DNA from: Azohydromonas australica DSM 1124
Lineage (GTDB): Bacteria; Pseudomonadota; Gammaproteobacteria; Burkholderiales; Burkholderiaceae_C
DNA: 64,000 nt
Assembly (NCBI RefSeq): GCF_000430725.1
Contig: NZ_KE387208.1
Span: forward strand, 244,184-308,183
Direction: 5' to 3'
Shown piece after piece: positions 43,073 to 53,223 of the stretch. The translations under genes were made by a program, and so were the position numbers. Within the stretch, counting starts at the first letter, position 1. Every line of letters begins with the position of its first letter. The notes under the pieces are model-generated. The model searched no databases, was not told where the DNA came from, and saw only the letters and a program-made list of their open reading frames with translations.

Positions 43073-44332
43073 TCAGCGGATGGTGGTTTCCTCGCGCAGC
43101 ACCTGCAGCTCGCGCTCCTGGATGCGGCGCAGCAGGCTGCCCGCCTGGGCGTTGGACGGGTCGATGCGCAGTGCGCTGTCGACGTAGGTGCGTGCCGCAT
43201 CGAAGCGGGACTGGGCCAGCGCCCGCTCGGCCTGGCGCAGGAAGTCCTGTACCAGCAACGGCGGGGTGGCGGGCGTGGAGCCGGGCGGCGGTTGCACGAC
43301 CGGGCGGGGCGCGGGCGGCACCGGGGCTGGCGCCGGCCGCTGCGCGGCCAGGGCCGCTCGCACCTCTGCCCGCAGGGCCGGCAGCTCGGCGTGTTCGCGG
43401 TTCTGGCCCTGCAGCCGGTCGAGGCTTGCCTGCGCGCCGCGCGTGTCGCCCAGCACCAGCTGCTTGCGCACGCTGTCCGCGCTGCTGTCGGCCGCGCGTT
43501 GCGCCTGCTCCAGGCGCTGGCGCAGGACGGCGGCGCCGTCGGAGCGGGTGCAACGCGCATCCAGGCCGTCGAGCTGCTTGCGGGCGCTGAGCAGCCGCTG
43601 CGTGTCCAGCTGCGAAGCCACGCCCTGCAGCGCGCGCTCGCACGCGGCCTGCACCGCCAGCGCCTGGTCGGCCTGGCCCTGCAGCACGCGCGCCTTCGCG
43701 GCGTCATCGCCGCTGCAGGCTCCCAGCGCCAGCACGGCCTGGCGCCGTCCCCCGGCGGCGTCGCCCTGCGACAGTGCCCGTGCCGACGCGCTCAGCGCCT
43801 CCCGGCACGGCCCATGGTCCACGCCGCGGAACTGCCAGTAACCGGCCCAGCCCAGCCCGGCCAGCGCCAGCAGCACCCAGGGCGTGCGCCTGGTGCGACG
43901 GGCCTGTCGCACCGGCGCCGGCGGCGCCGTATCCGCTGTGGCCGCCTTGGTTGCCGTACCCGCCGGGGTGGCCGGTGCAGGCGCCGCGGACTCCGCAGCG
44001 GCCTTGGTGGCGTCGGCGGACGGTGCTGAAGCGGGAACCGGCGCGGGTGGCGGCGCCGGCACGCCCGCGGCCGGGGCCTGCGGCGTGCGAGGCGGTACCG
44101 AGGGCGGCACAGCCGCGGGCGGGCTCGTCCCCGTGTTCGGCGCATCGGGGACGGGGCCCGGCTGGCGCTCCGGCGCGTCCGGGCCGCGCCCGCTCGGCCG
44201 CGCCGTGGCGGTGGCGGCCACGCGGCCGTCCGCATCCGCGGTGGCCGCGCCGCAATAGGGGCAGAAGGCCACCGTGCTGAACAACCGCTCCGCGCACTGG
44301 GCGCAGGACTGCTCGGACTCGTTCCGGCGCAC
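43073..44332 (-). CDS. Zinc-ribbon, single-pass membrane protein with helical repeat domain
   Basis: A 419-residue protein, GTG start 6 bp after the tubulin-like gene. The N-terminal zinc ribbon has C10-x2-C13 and C24-PY-C27. A ~110-residue Pro/Ala-rich linker precedes one membrane helix (WVLLALAGLGWAGYWQF, about 150-167). The outside part has a Cys-containing helical region (~175-320), a second Pro-rich linker and a C-terminal TPR-like pair (FLRQAERALAQSRFDAARTYVDSALRIDP). It could bridge the cytoplasmic tubulin-like protein and the envelope. No catalytic motif seen. Confidence 0.65.
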   Translation of the reverse strand: MRRNESEQSCAQCAERLFSTVAFCPYCGAATADADGRVAATATARPSGRGPDAPERQPGPVPDAPNTGTSPPAAVPPSVPPRTPQAPAAGVPAPPPAPVPASAPSADATKAAAESAAPAPATPAGTATKAATADTAPPAPVRQARRTRRTPWVLLALAGLGWAGYWQFRGVDHGPCREALSASARALSQGDAAGGRRQAVLALGACSGDDAAKARVLQGQADQALAVQAACERALQGVASQLDTQRLLSARKQLDGLDARCTRSDGAAVLRQRLEQAQRAADSSADSVRKQLVLGDTRGAQASLDRLQGQNREHAELPALRAEVRAALAAQRPAPAPVPPAPRPVVQPPPGSTPATPPLLVQDFLRQAERALAQSRFDAARTYVDSALRIDPSNAQAGSLLRRIQERELQVLREETTIR

Positions 44333-44338
44333 GGCGGC

Positions 44339-47300
44339 TCAGCTCAGCGGCGGGGGCATCGACGGCGGCTGCGTCGGGCCGCCGCTCGGCAGCAGGGCCG
44401 CAAGCTCCGGCAGCTGTGCCAGCTCCACCCAGGCCGGCAGCCCCTGGCGCCACACCTTGGTGCCCATGGCGGCCACCTGCCCGGCCTGCACCATCTGGAT
44501 GACCTGCGCCGTGCCGAAGGGACCGTACTGCTGGCCGTTGACGCCCAGGAAGTACTGGTGCTGCGGCGCCAGCAGGGGCGGTGCGCCCGGCAGCGGCGGC
44601 GGCATCGCGCCGACCCCTACTCCCGGCCCGACGCCAGCCACGGACACCGTGGCGGCCGGCTGCACCAGCGCCGCCAGCATGCCGGGCTGCAGCATTTCCG
44701 GGCGCAGCACGTGCTTCAGGCGCGGCTCGCCGCCCGGATCGGGCGCGCGCACTTCCCACTCGAAGGCGTCGGCGTCGGAGTCGGGCACCGGCAGCGTCCA
44801 TTCCTTCAGCCGGGCGTGCAGCGCATGCGCCAGGGGCTCGAACTCGCGTTCGGCCAGGCCCTTGCGGCGGGCGCGCTCGCGCAGATCGAGCTTCAGCTCG
44901 GCTGCGATCGCGCTGGCGAAGCCCTTGCGCACCTGCTCGACGCCGGTGGCGTCGGCCACGAGCCTGGGCGTGTAGACGGCGCTCTCGGTGTAGTCGCACA
45001 GCGTGGCCAGGGCGGCGATCTGCACAGCATCGGCCTCGGCCAGGTGCTCCTGCACGCGCGCGACGATGGCCTCCCGGTAGGCCGGCGGCAGTCCGTTCTG
45101 GCGGATCGCACGCTCGTTGCCGATGCGCCGCAGGTCGCCGCGCGCGACCGCGAACTGGTACTGCCCCGGCGGCACGATGCGCTGCGCCGAGCGCGTGAGC
45201 ACGCCCAGCATCACGGCCAGCAGGAACTGCTTGAAGTCCTCCGCCAGCCGGCCGATCTCCTCGGTGCTCGGGGCGATGGGGTGGCTGAACTGCGTCACGT
45301 CGATGTGAGCATGCGTCGGGATGCGCTCGGCCTCCTTGCGGTAGCTCGCGCGCCAGCCTTCGAGCCCGCGCAGCACCGTCATCGGAAGGCCCGAGAGCTC
45401 GCAGTAGCACACGGCACGGCCGGGTTGGCCGGTCTCCACCACCGAGAGCTGCGCCGCCGTGATGCCCGCCACGGTCGGCATGCAGGTGTCAAGCTCGGCG
45501 CGGTACGCGCGCTCGAAGGCCTGGGCGTCGGCCACGCCCAGGAAGCACTTGTACTGGTCGGCGCGCACCGCGACGTCGCCGCCGAGGTTGGCATCGACCC
45601 ACGGCATCGCGCACGCCAGCAGCCGGCGGAACAGGCCCTGGCGCCGGGCCGGGTCCATGCCGGCCAGCGCCTCGGCCAGCGGGTCGGCCGCGGCGCCCGG
45701 GCTGTGCTCCAGCCCGGCGCGCACCAGCTGGCGTTCGGCCATGCGCTGCACCTTGGACAGCAGCGCCTGCCGCCGGGCCGGGTCCTGCAGCAGCGGAAAC
45801 AGCACCTGCGAGCCCCCCAGGTCCTTGAAGGCCTCGTCCGCCCACTGGCGCAGCTGCACCGCGCCGGGCAGGCGCACCTCGGGCTCGGCGGCCTCCACCG
45901 GGATCAGCGTGGCGTGCTCCTGCCCCAGGTCGCGCTGCAGGATGGTGTCGGCGCGGCGCAGCTGCGCCAGCATCGCCACCACCGCCTCGCGCCCGGCCTG
46001 CAGCTCGCCCATGAGGCCGCTCCAGACGGCGCGCCCCTGCGCGTCCACGCCGCCCTTGCGGCCCAGCCATTCCGACACCTCGCCCATGAGCAGCGCGGCC
46101 TCGTCGGCCGCCTTGGCGCGCAGGTGGAACCTCACGGCATTGGCCATCTCCTGGCGCAGGTGGTCCATCACGGCCACCGCCTGCTTCTCGCCGCCGCCGA
46201 AGAGCCGGCCCTGGGTCTGCTCCAGGTTGTTGAGCAGCCGCTCGAACTCGCGGCTGCGCACCGCCTCCTTGATCTCGCGGTAGCGCTCGGCGTTGGTGCG
46301 CAGCGCGGCGATGAGCCCGCTGCCCGGCGCTTCGAGCCGGTCCTTGACCTGTTCCACCAGCGACAGCACGTACTCCAGCCCGCCGTAGTCCTTGTTGTCG
46401 AGGTAGGCGTAGAGCTGGTCGCGCACAGCGGCCTGGATCTTGAGCAGCTGCTCGCGGCGGCGCCGCGCCACGCGGTCCTCGGTGGTGTCGGCGGTGGAGT
46501 CCTGGTCGCGCACCGCGTCGCGTTCGAGCTGCCGCGCTGCGTCGCGCACCTGCGCGGGCCACTCCTTGCGGTCGAAGCCGCTGCGGATCTCGTCCATGCG
46601 CTGGTTCACGCGCTGCTCCACGCCGGCGACCAGCGGGCCATGGCGGTCCTGCAGCAGCTCCTCGACCACGAAGTAGTCCATGAACTCGCCGCTGGAGCGC
46701 TTGAGCTCGATCTCGGGATCCGAGAACTGCGGGAAGGCGCCGAAGGGCATGGGCCGCAGCGCCAGGTAGGTCGCCATGAAGTCGTCGCGCTGCCGGTCCG
46801 TGGCGCGGTGCGCGAGGGCGTCGGCCGCGCCCACGCCGAAGAAGGCCTGCAGCATGCCCGCGGCCCAGCGGTGCGCCTGGTGCTCGCGCCGCGCCGCCTG
46901 CCGCGTGTCGAGCACCGCCTGGCCGAAGGCGGAGTAGCGCATCGAGAACGACAGCCGCATATCGCCGAAGCGGTTGTGCGGCAGCCGGGCGTCGTGGAGC
47001 TGGTTCTTGTGCTGCGCCTGGTTCACGCCCACCGAGCGCTTGCGCCGCGCGAAGTCGCCCGAGAGGAAGTCCTCGAACAGCGCGTCGGCCAGCATGAAGT
47101 GCACGTCCGACACGTGCTTGGTGTGCTGCCGCGCCAGGTTGCCGGTGTCCACCAGGTACACCTCGTTGTAGGGCTCGGGCGGCAGCTCGGGCTGGTCGTA
47201 GGGGTCCCAGCGCCCGACCTGGGCTCGGTTGCCGCGCATGGCCGATTCCAGCTCCATCAGCGCGGCATAGCTGTTGGCCTCGGTGCGGTCCTTGTTGGCG

Positions 47301-48055
47301 CCGGCGTAGCCGGTGGGCAGCAGCAGCATCAGCTCCACGTCGGCCGCCCCCACCTCCGCGCGCGCCAGCCAGCGCACCAGCCAGCCCATGTCGAGGAAGG
47401 CCCCCGAGCCCGTGCCGCCGGCCACCGAGGCGACCACCACGACGCGGAACTTGCTGCTCTCCATGTTGAGCCCCAGCCGCGCGAGCTGCCGCTCGTGCGA
47501 CAGCCCGGCCTTGAGGTCCTTGAGCTTCAGGCGCACCTTGTCGCGCGTCTTGGCGTACTTGTCGAAGAAGTACAGCCGCGAGAGGCAGCGCACCTGGCCC
47601 GTGCCGCGCTCGGGATCGATGCCCAGCTCGCGCATCTTGCGCGGGGTCAGCGGCAGCCACTCCTTGACGTTGGGGTACTTCTCCAGCGCGTCGTCGTCGC
47701 GGCTGTACTTCTGGATGTCCAGCGGCTCGACCACCTTCTCGTCATCGCTGAAGCGCACCAGCTCGTACTGCAGGTCGTCGGCCTGCGCCCGGCCGTGCTC
47801 GATGACGGCGCCGGTGTCCAGGTCGAAATGCAGGAACTGCGCCACCGGAAACTCCGCCAGGCTTTCCACCCGCAGCCGCGCGCCGGCCGGGCCCCACAGC
47901 GCATTGAGGATGCGCCGGCGCAGCCGCAGCAGCACCTCCATGCCGGTGCCGCCCACGCCGATGAACAGCGTGGGCCGCACGTCGATGCTGGTGTCGGCAC
48001 GGCGCCCGGTGCCGGGCGCGGTTTCGGTTTCGTTGCCACCGTCGTTCGTCGCCAT
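44339..48055 (-). CDS. Tubulin/FtsZ-like GTPase-family protein with C-terminal GYF_2-type domain
   Basis: A 1238-residue protein. The N-terminal ~450 residues have the tubulin-like layout: PTLFIGVGGTGMEVLLRL (29-46, first glycine loop) and VVVASVAGGTGSGAFLDMG (207-224, the tubulin signature loop). This matches the large bacterial Tubulin_2 group (recalled), not FtsZ or TubZ. Residues ~450-1100 are helical, coiled-coil-rich and unassigned. Residues ~1166-1222 (LGVNGQQYGPFGTAQV and VWRQGLPAWVELAQL) form a GYF_2-type binding domain. ATG 48055 is preferred over 48061 because GGGAGG then has 7-nt spacing. Nucleotide-dependent assembly is inference. Confidence 0.8.
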   Translation of the reverse strand: MATNDGGNETETAPGTGRRADTSIDVRPTLFIGVGGTGMEVLLRLRRRILNALWGPAGARLRVESLAEFPVAQFLHFDLDTGAVIEHGRAQADDLQYELVRFSDDEKVVEPLDIQKYSRDDDALEKYPNVKEWLPLTPRKMRELGIDPERGTGQVRCLSRLYFFDKYAKTRDKVRLKLKDLKAGLSHERQLARLGLNMESSKFRVVVVASVAGGTGSGAFLDMGWLVRWLARAEVGAADVELMLLLPTGYAGANKDRTEANSYAALMELESAMRGNRAQVGRWDPYDQPELPPEPYNEVYLVDTGNLARQHTKHVSDVHFMLADALFEDFLSGDFARRKRSVGVNQAQHKNQLHDARLPHNRFGDMRLSFSMRYSAFGQAVLDTRQAARREHQAHRWAAGMLQAFFGVGAADALAHRATDRQRDDFMATYLALRPMPFGAFPQFSDPEIELKRSSGEFMDYFVVEELLQDRHGPLVAGVEQRVNQRMDEIRSGFDRKEWPAQVRDAARQLERDAVRDQDSTADTTEDRVARRRREQLLKIQAAVRDQLYAYLDNKDYGGLEYVLSLVEQVKDRLEAPGSGLIAALRTNAERYREIKEAVRSREFERLLNNLEQTQGRLFGGGEKQAVAVMDHLRQEMANAVRFHLRAKAADEAALLMGEVSEWLGRKGGVDAQGRAVWSGLMGELQAGREAVVAMLAQLRRADTILQRDLGQEHATLIPVEAAEPEVRLPGAVQLRQWADEAFKDLGGSQVLFPLLQDPARRQALLSKVQRMAERQLVRAGLEHSPGAAADPLAEALAGMDPARRQGLFRRLLACAMPWVDANLGGDVAVRADQYKCFLGVADAQAFERAYRAELDTCMPTVAGITAAQLSVVETGQPGRAVCYCELSGLPMTVLRGLEGWRASYRKEAERIPTHAHIDVTQFSHPIAPSTEEIGRLAEDFKQFLLAVMLGVLTRSAQRIVPPGQYQFAVARGDLRRIGNERAIRQNGLPPAYREAIVARVQEHLAEADAVQIAALATLCDYTESAVYTPRLVADATGVEQVRKGFASAIAAELKLDLRERARRKGLAEREFEPLAHALHARLKEWTLPVPDSDADAFEWEVRAPDPGGEPRLKHVLRPEMLQPGMLAALVQPAATVSVAGVGPGVGVGAMPPPLPGAPPLLAPQHQYFLGVNGQQYGPFGTAQVIQMVQAGQVAAMGTKVWRQGLPAWVELAQLPELAALLPSGGPTQPPSMPPPLS

Positions 48056-48082
48056 GTGCATGCCTCCCTTTGCACGGCCCGG

Positions 48083-48508
48083 CTACCGGCGGCCGTTGAA
48101 CACCATCAGCCCCAGCGACAGCAGCGCCACGGCGCCCAGCGGGACCAGGATCAGCGGCGTCATGAAGCGCGCGGCGTTCACCGCGCTGAGCACCACCGCC
48201 GTGCCGATGCTGGCCAGCGCCACGAACAGCCCCCAGCCCGCCGCATTGGCCTTCACCGGCGGCACGCGCCGCGCCACCAGCGCGTTGGCGTAGCCGTTCT
48301 TGGCGAAGAAGAAGCCGATGAAGAGCACCAGCAGGATCGCGCCGCCGACGAGCAGGTCGCGCGAGGTGGTGTCGGCCAGGGGCGGCAGCGGCATCGCCTC
48401 GCCGCCCGGCATCGCCGTCGTGGCCGTCCCGCTGGGCACCGAGGCCTCGCCGCCGGGCGGCGGCAGGCTGAAGCCACTGCTGCTGTTGGACAAGTCTCCC
48501 TGCGCCAT
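48083..48508 (-). CDS. Small three-helix membrane protein
   Basis: A 141-residue protein. Residues 1-48 are Gly/Ser/Pro-rich and probably disordered; three membrane helices follow (~52-70, ~92-110, ~115-135). AAGGAGAT precedes the ATG. It sits 27 bp before the tubulin-like gene and may be its membrane anchor or partner (inference). No family recognised. Confidence 0.6.
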   Translation of the reverse strand: MAQGDLSNSSSGFSLPPPGGEASVPSGTATTAMPGGEAMPLPPLADTTSRDLLVGGAILLVLFIGFFFAKNGYANALVARRVPPVKANAAGWGLFVALASIGTAVVLSAVNAARFMTPLILVPLGAVALLSLGLMVFNGRR

Positions 48509-48559
48509 CGCGATCTCCTTTTGCCTCTTTGCGTGCCCGGGATCGCGCAGGGACCCCGT

Positions 48560-50044
48560 TCAGCGGCCGGTGAAGGCCAGCGTGTGCCCCTGCGCCGTCG
48601 AAACCACCCGCGGCCGGCCCCAGCCGCGCCGCACTTCGCCCACCACCTGCCCCTCGGGGTCCCGCACCGACAGCCGGCTGAAGCGCTTGAGCACGACGGC
48701 GCGCTGCAGCCCGTCCACCGCCAGCTCGTAGCGCCGGCTGCGCGAGGCGGCCACCGCCGCGCCCGCCCCGCCCGCCACCAGCGCCAGCACGCCGCCCAGC
48801 AACGCCACCACCGGCGCCAGCGGGTACTGCACGCGCAACAGCAGCGGCACGCGTGCCCGCGACACGCGCGCGCTCTCGGGCGGGGTGAACGCCTCCGGTA
48901 GCGGATCGCCGGGAAACAGCGCCGCCATCTGCTCGGCAAAGGCCGGCGAAACCCCCAGCCGCTGCCCGGCCAGGCCGATCTCCACCGTCATCGGCAGCAG
49001 CACCTGCTTGCCCATGGCCGCCAGCGCCTGCGCCGACCAGGCCGAGGGCACCTGCGCCATGGGCAGCGCCAGCCGCACCTCGACCGGCTGGCGCGCGCCG
49101 GGCTGCAGCGCCTGCACCCGCGCCGGGGTCACCTGCACCGGCAGCTGCTGCCCGGCGGCGTCCAGCCGCGCGTGCACTTCGGCTTCGCGGATGGCGTAGG
49201 GATAGAACAGGTTCTGCAGCGAGGCCTGCAGCACCACTTCGGGCCGCAGATCGCCGGACTGCGCATCGAGCACGATGGTGCGCTGGTCGCTGCCCAGGCT
49301 TGCGCGCAGCTGGCGGGCGTTCGCCACCGCCTCGGGGACGATGCGCACGGCCTCCTGGTCCAGCGGCTTCAGGCGTGCCGGCGCTTGCGTCAGCACCCGG
49401 GACAGGGCGCCCTTGGCCAGGGTGTTCTCCAGGGCCTGCGAGGCGCTCTGGCCATAGGCCAGCGCATAGACCATCAGCCCGCGCGCGCTGTAGAGCCGGC
49501 CCTGCACCGGCATGCTCAGCGGGAACGCCAGCGTGCGGGTGATGGAGGGCTCCAGGTGCAGCAGCCGGTAGAAGTCGCGGTTGCGCTCGGCCGTGCGCGG
49601 GTCGTTGCCGGGGCTGTTGCGGTTGTTGGTGAAAATCCACAGCACCCCTGGCGCGGCGCCGAAGGGGCCGGTGATGGTCTTGGTGATGGCCTCCTGGAAG
49701 TCGGTGTCCGCCAGCGCCGGCCCGGCACCCTTGCGCGCCACCTGCAGCGCCCCCAGGTGGCGCGCCACCTCGCCCGCGCCCTGGGCCTTGGATAGCAGCC
49801 GCGGCGACTCGTTGGCCGCGCTGCTCTGGCTGAAGGCCAGGGTGTAGACCGTGTCCTGCGGCTCGACCGCCGCCTGCGCCACCGCTGCCACCAGCGCCTT
49901 GAAGGGCGAGGCCGGGTCGGCGTAGAAGGGCTCCATCCAGCCCGAGTTCTGGACCAGGAAGGCGTGCTGCATGGCCGCTGCCGGCACCGGCAGCGCCGCG
50001 GCGAGCACGACGATGGCGGCGACCTGGCAGCGCGGCGGGGTCAC
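48560..50044 (-). CDS. Exported, membrane-anchored vWA-like protein
   Basis: A 494-residue protein starting at GTG 50044, which overlaps the upstream stop as GTGA. The signal peptide ends near PAAA-M (24). The mature start AFLVQNSGWMEPFY (28-41) resembles the first vWA strand and metal site, but where D-x-S-G-S is expected it reads QNSGWM, so the metal-binding Asp is missing. GVLWIFTNNRNSPGNDP (about 130-146) fits a later vWA strand. A membrane helix (~408-436) leads to a ~58-residue cytoplasmic tail. It could sense or scaffold on the periplasmic side. Moderately sure of the fold. Confidence 0.6.
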   Translation of the reverse strand: MTPPRCQVAAIVVLAAALPVPAAAMQHAFLVQNSGWMEPFYADPASPFKALVAAVAQAAVEPQDTVYTLAFSQSSAANESPRLLSKAQGAGEVARHLGALQVARKGAGPALADTDFQEAITKTITGPFGAAPGVLWIFTNNRNSPGNDPRTAERNRDFYRLLHLEPSITRTLAFPLSMPVQGRLYSARGLMVYALAYGQSASQALENTLAKGALSRVLTQAPARLKPLDQEAVRIVPEAVANARQLRASLGSDQRTIVLDAQSGDLRPEVVLQASLQNLFYPYAIREAEVHARLDAAGQQLPVQVTPARVQALQPGARQPVEVRLALPMAQVPSAWSAQALAAMGKQVLLPMTVEIGLAGQRLGVSPAFAEQMAALFPGDPLPEAFTPPESARVSRARVPLLLRVQYPLAPVVALLGGVLALVAGGAGAAVAASRSRRYELAVDGLQRAVVLKRFSRLSVRDPEGQVVGEVRRGWGRPRVVSTAQGHTLAFTGR

Positions 50045-51528
50045 TGCGCCAGCCTCCAGCCGGGAATGGCGTCGAGTTCCGGGTGGCAGGCCCACAGGTG
50101 GCCGTCGTGCACGAACAGCCGCGTGCGCCAGGGCTCGGACACGCCCGACAGGTCGAGCAGGACCTGCTCGCCGTCCAGCGGGTCATCGAACAACAGCACG
50201 CAGGGCTTGCGCGCGGGGGGCTCGAACACGGCCCGCAGCCCGCGCAGCACGGGCACGCGCAAGCCCACCACGGCGCCGGTCTCGGCGCTCTCCAGCAAGG
50301 GCAGCATCACCCGGGGCTCGCGGCCGTCGTCGGCATGCAGGGGCTCCTCCCAAGGCAGGTCGCGGTCGCGCACCGCGGAGCGGAAGCTGGCGCGGCCCGA
50401 GCACGAGCGTGGCGAGGACAGCTCCTGGCGCTCGGCGTGGTCCTCTCCGAGCTGGAGGTAGAGAAACTGCCCCTCGGCCCGCTCGTCCTCGCACAGCTGC
50501 CACACCTTGCCGGTGGGGGCCAGGTACGGGCAGCCGAAGTCGAACACCGGGTTCAGCCCCTCGGGCCAGGACATGAAGTCGGCCTCGAAAGCGTCGTCGC
50601 GGCGGCGCAGCCGCAACTGGCCCGCGGCGCAGGGCCACACCGCCCACTGCGCCGTGGACACCGGCGCCTGCAGCGGCCCGGCCACCGCAGCGCGGGGGCC
50701 GCCGGCCAGCGGCAGCTGCACCAGCGTGTTGTGAGCGTCGAGGCCCGCGAGCTGCACACCGCCGTCTGTACCGCGCAGCGGCAGCCACACTTGGCGGCCG
50801 AACTGGATCGGACTGCCCAGGGCCGGCGCCTCGCCCACGTCTTCCAGGTCGAAGCGCAGTGCCGGCACATCGGGCAGCAGCCGCACGAGGCCGGCCTGCG
50901 TGGGCAGCAGCAGCCGGCAGCCCTTGCGGCCCTGCGCGACTTCGCAGCGCCAGGACGCGCGCGGCAATCCCGAAAGCGCAGGCAGCCGGTCCTGCGGATG
51001 CGCCAGCGGTTCCCAGCGTCGGCTGTGCGGCAGGTACGCCAGGGGCACGCCCTGGTCGGGGTCCAGCGCCAGCAGCACGGGCGCCGCGGTGGCCGCACGC
51101 AGCGAGAAAAACTCGTAGTGCCCGGGCGGGACTTGCGCCAGCCGCGCATCCGCCGGCGCCGGTTCCTCACGCACGGCCCGCGGGGCCGCCAGCCGCAGCG
51201 GCTGCACGCACCGCAGCAGGCCGCGGGCGTGGACCGGCGCGGTCGCCGCCACGGGCGGCACGCCAAAGGGCGCGATCCACGGCTTGGCCTCGGCAGGTCT
51301 CTCCAGCGCCCGCCCGTCCACCGGGCTGAAGAGGAATTCGGGCGGGTACAGCGGCCCGTCGGCCGGGGCTTGGAACAGCGCGCGCAGGTCCGCGGCCGGC
51401 AACCCCTCGGACGGCTCGTGCCCCAGCGCCGTGGCCAGCAGCCTGTAGCCGGCGCGAGCCGCGCTGCCGGCGCGCCAGGTGCCGGAAGCCAAGGGCCAGG
51501 TTCCGTCCGTCGCGCCGCGGGTCGCCAT
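50041..51528 (-). CDS. Large protein of unknown family in the stressosome/tubulin array
   Basis: A 495-residue soluble protein, 6 bp after the hybrid kinase gene and overlapping the vWA-like gene by 4 bp. It is rich in Trp, Pro and Leu with recurring short beta-type segments (WLPLRGTDGGVQLAGLDAHN; YLPHSRRWEPL), which may indicate a beta-propeller or similar repeat fold. The N-terminal YPPEFLFSPVDGRALE segment is distinctive. No signal peptide, membrane helix or catalytic motif. I do not recognise it. GAGGGG overlaps the upstream stop and serves the ATG. Confidence 0.65.
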   Translation of the reverse strand: MATRGATDGTWPLASGTWRAGSAARAGYRLLATALGHEPSEGLPAADLRALFQAPADGPLYPPEFLFSPVDGRALERPAEAKPWIAPFGVPPVAATAPVHARGLLRCVQPLRLAAPRAVREEPAPADARLAQVPPGHYEFFSLRAATAAPVLLALDPDQGVPLAYLPHSRRWEPLAHPQDRLPALSGLPRASWRCEVAQGRKGCRLLLPTQAGLVRLLPDVPALRFDLEDVGEAPALGSPIQFGRQVWLPLRGTDGGVQLAGLDAHNTLVQLPLAGGPRAAVAGPLQAPVSTAQWAVWPCAAGQLRLRRRDDAFEADFMSWPEGLNPVFDFGCPYLAPTGKVWQLCEDERAEGQFLYLQLGEDHAERQELSSPRSCSGRASFRSAVRDRDLPWEEPLHADDGREPRVMLPLLESAETGAVVGLRVPVLRGLRAVFEPPARKPCVLLFDDPLDGEQVLLDLSGVSEPWRTRLFVHDGHLWACHPELDAIPGWRLAQ

Positions 51529-51534
51529 CGCCCC

Positions 51535-53219
<1,685 letters not shown>

Positions 53220-53223
<4 letters not shown>

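Noticed and set aside
44558..48901. 1447-codon open frame on the plus strand
   Set aside because: Antisense to the tubulin-like and neighbouring genes, no domain, His/Arg/Gln/Ala-rich shadow.
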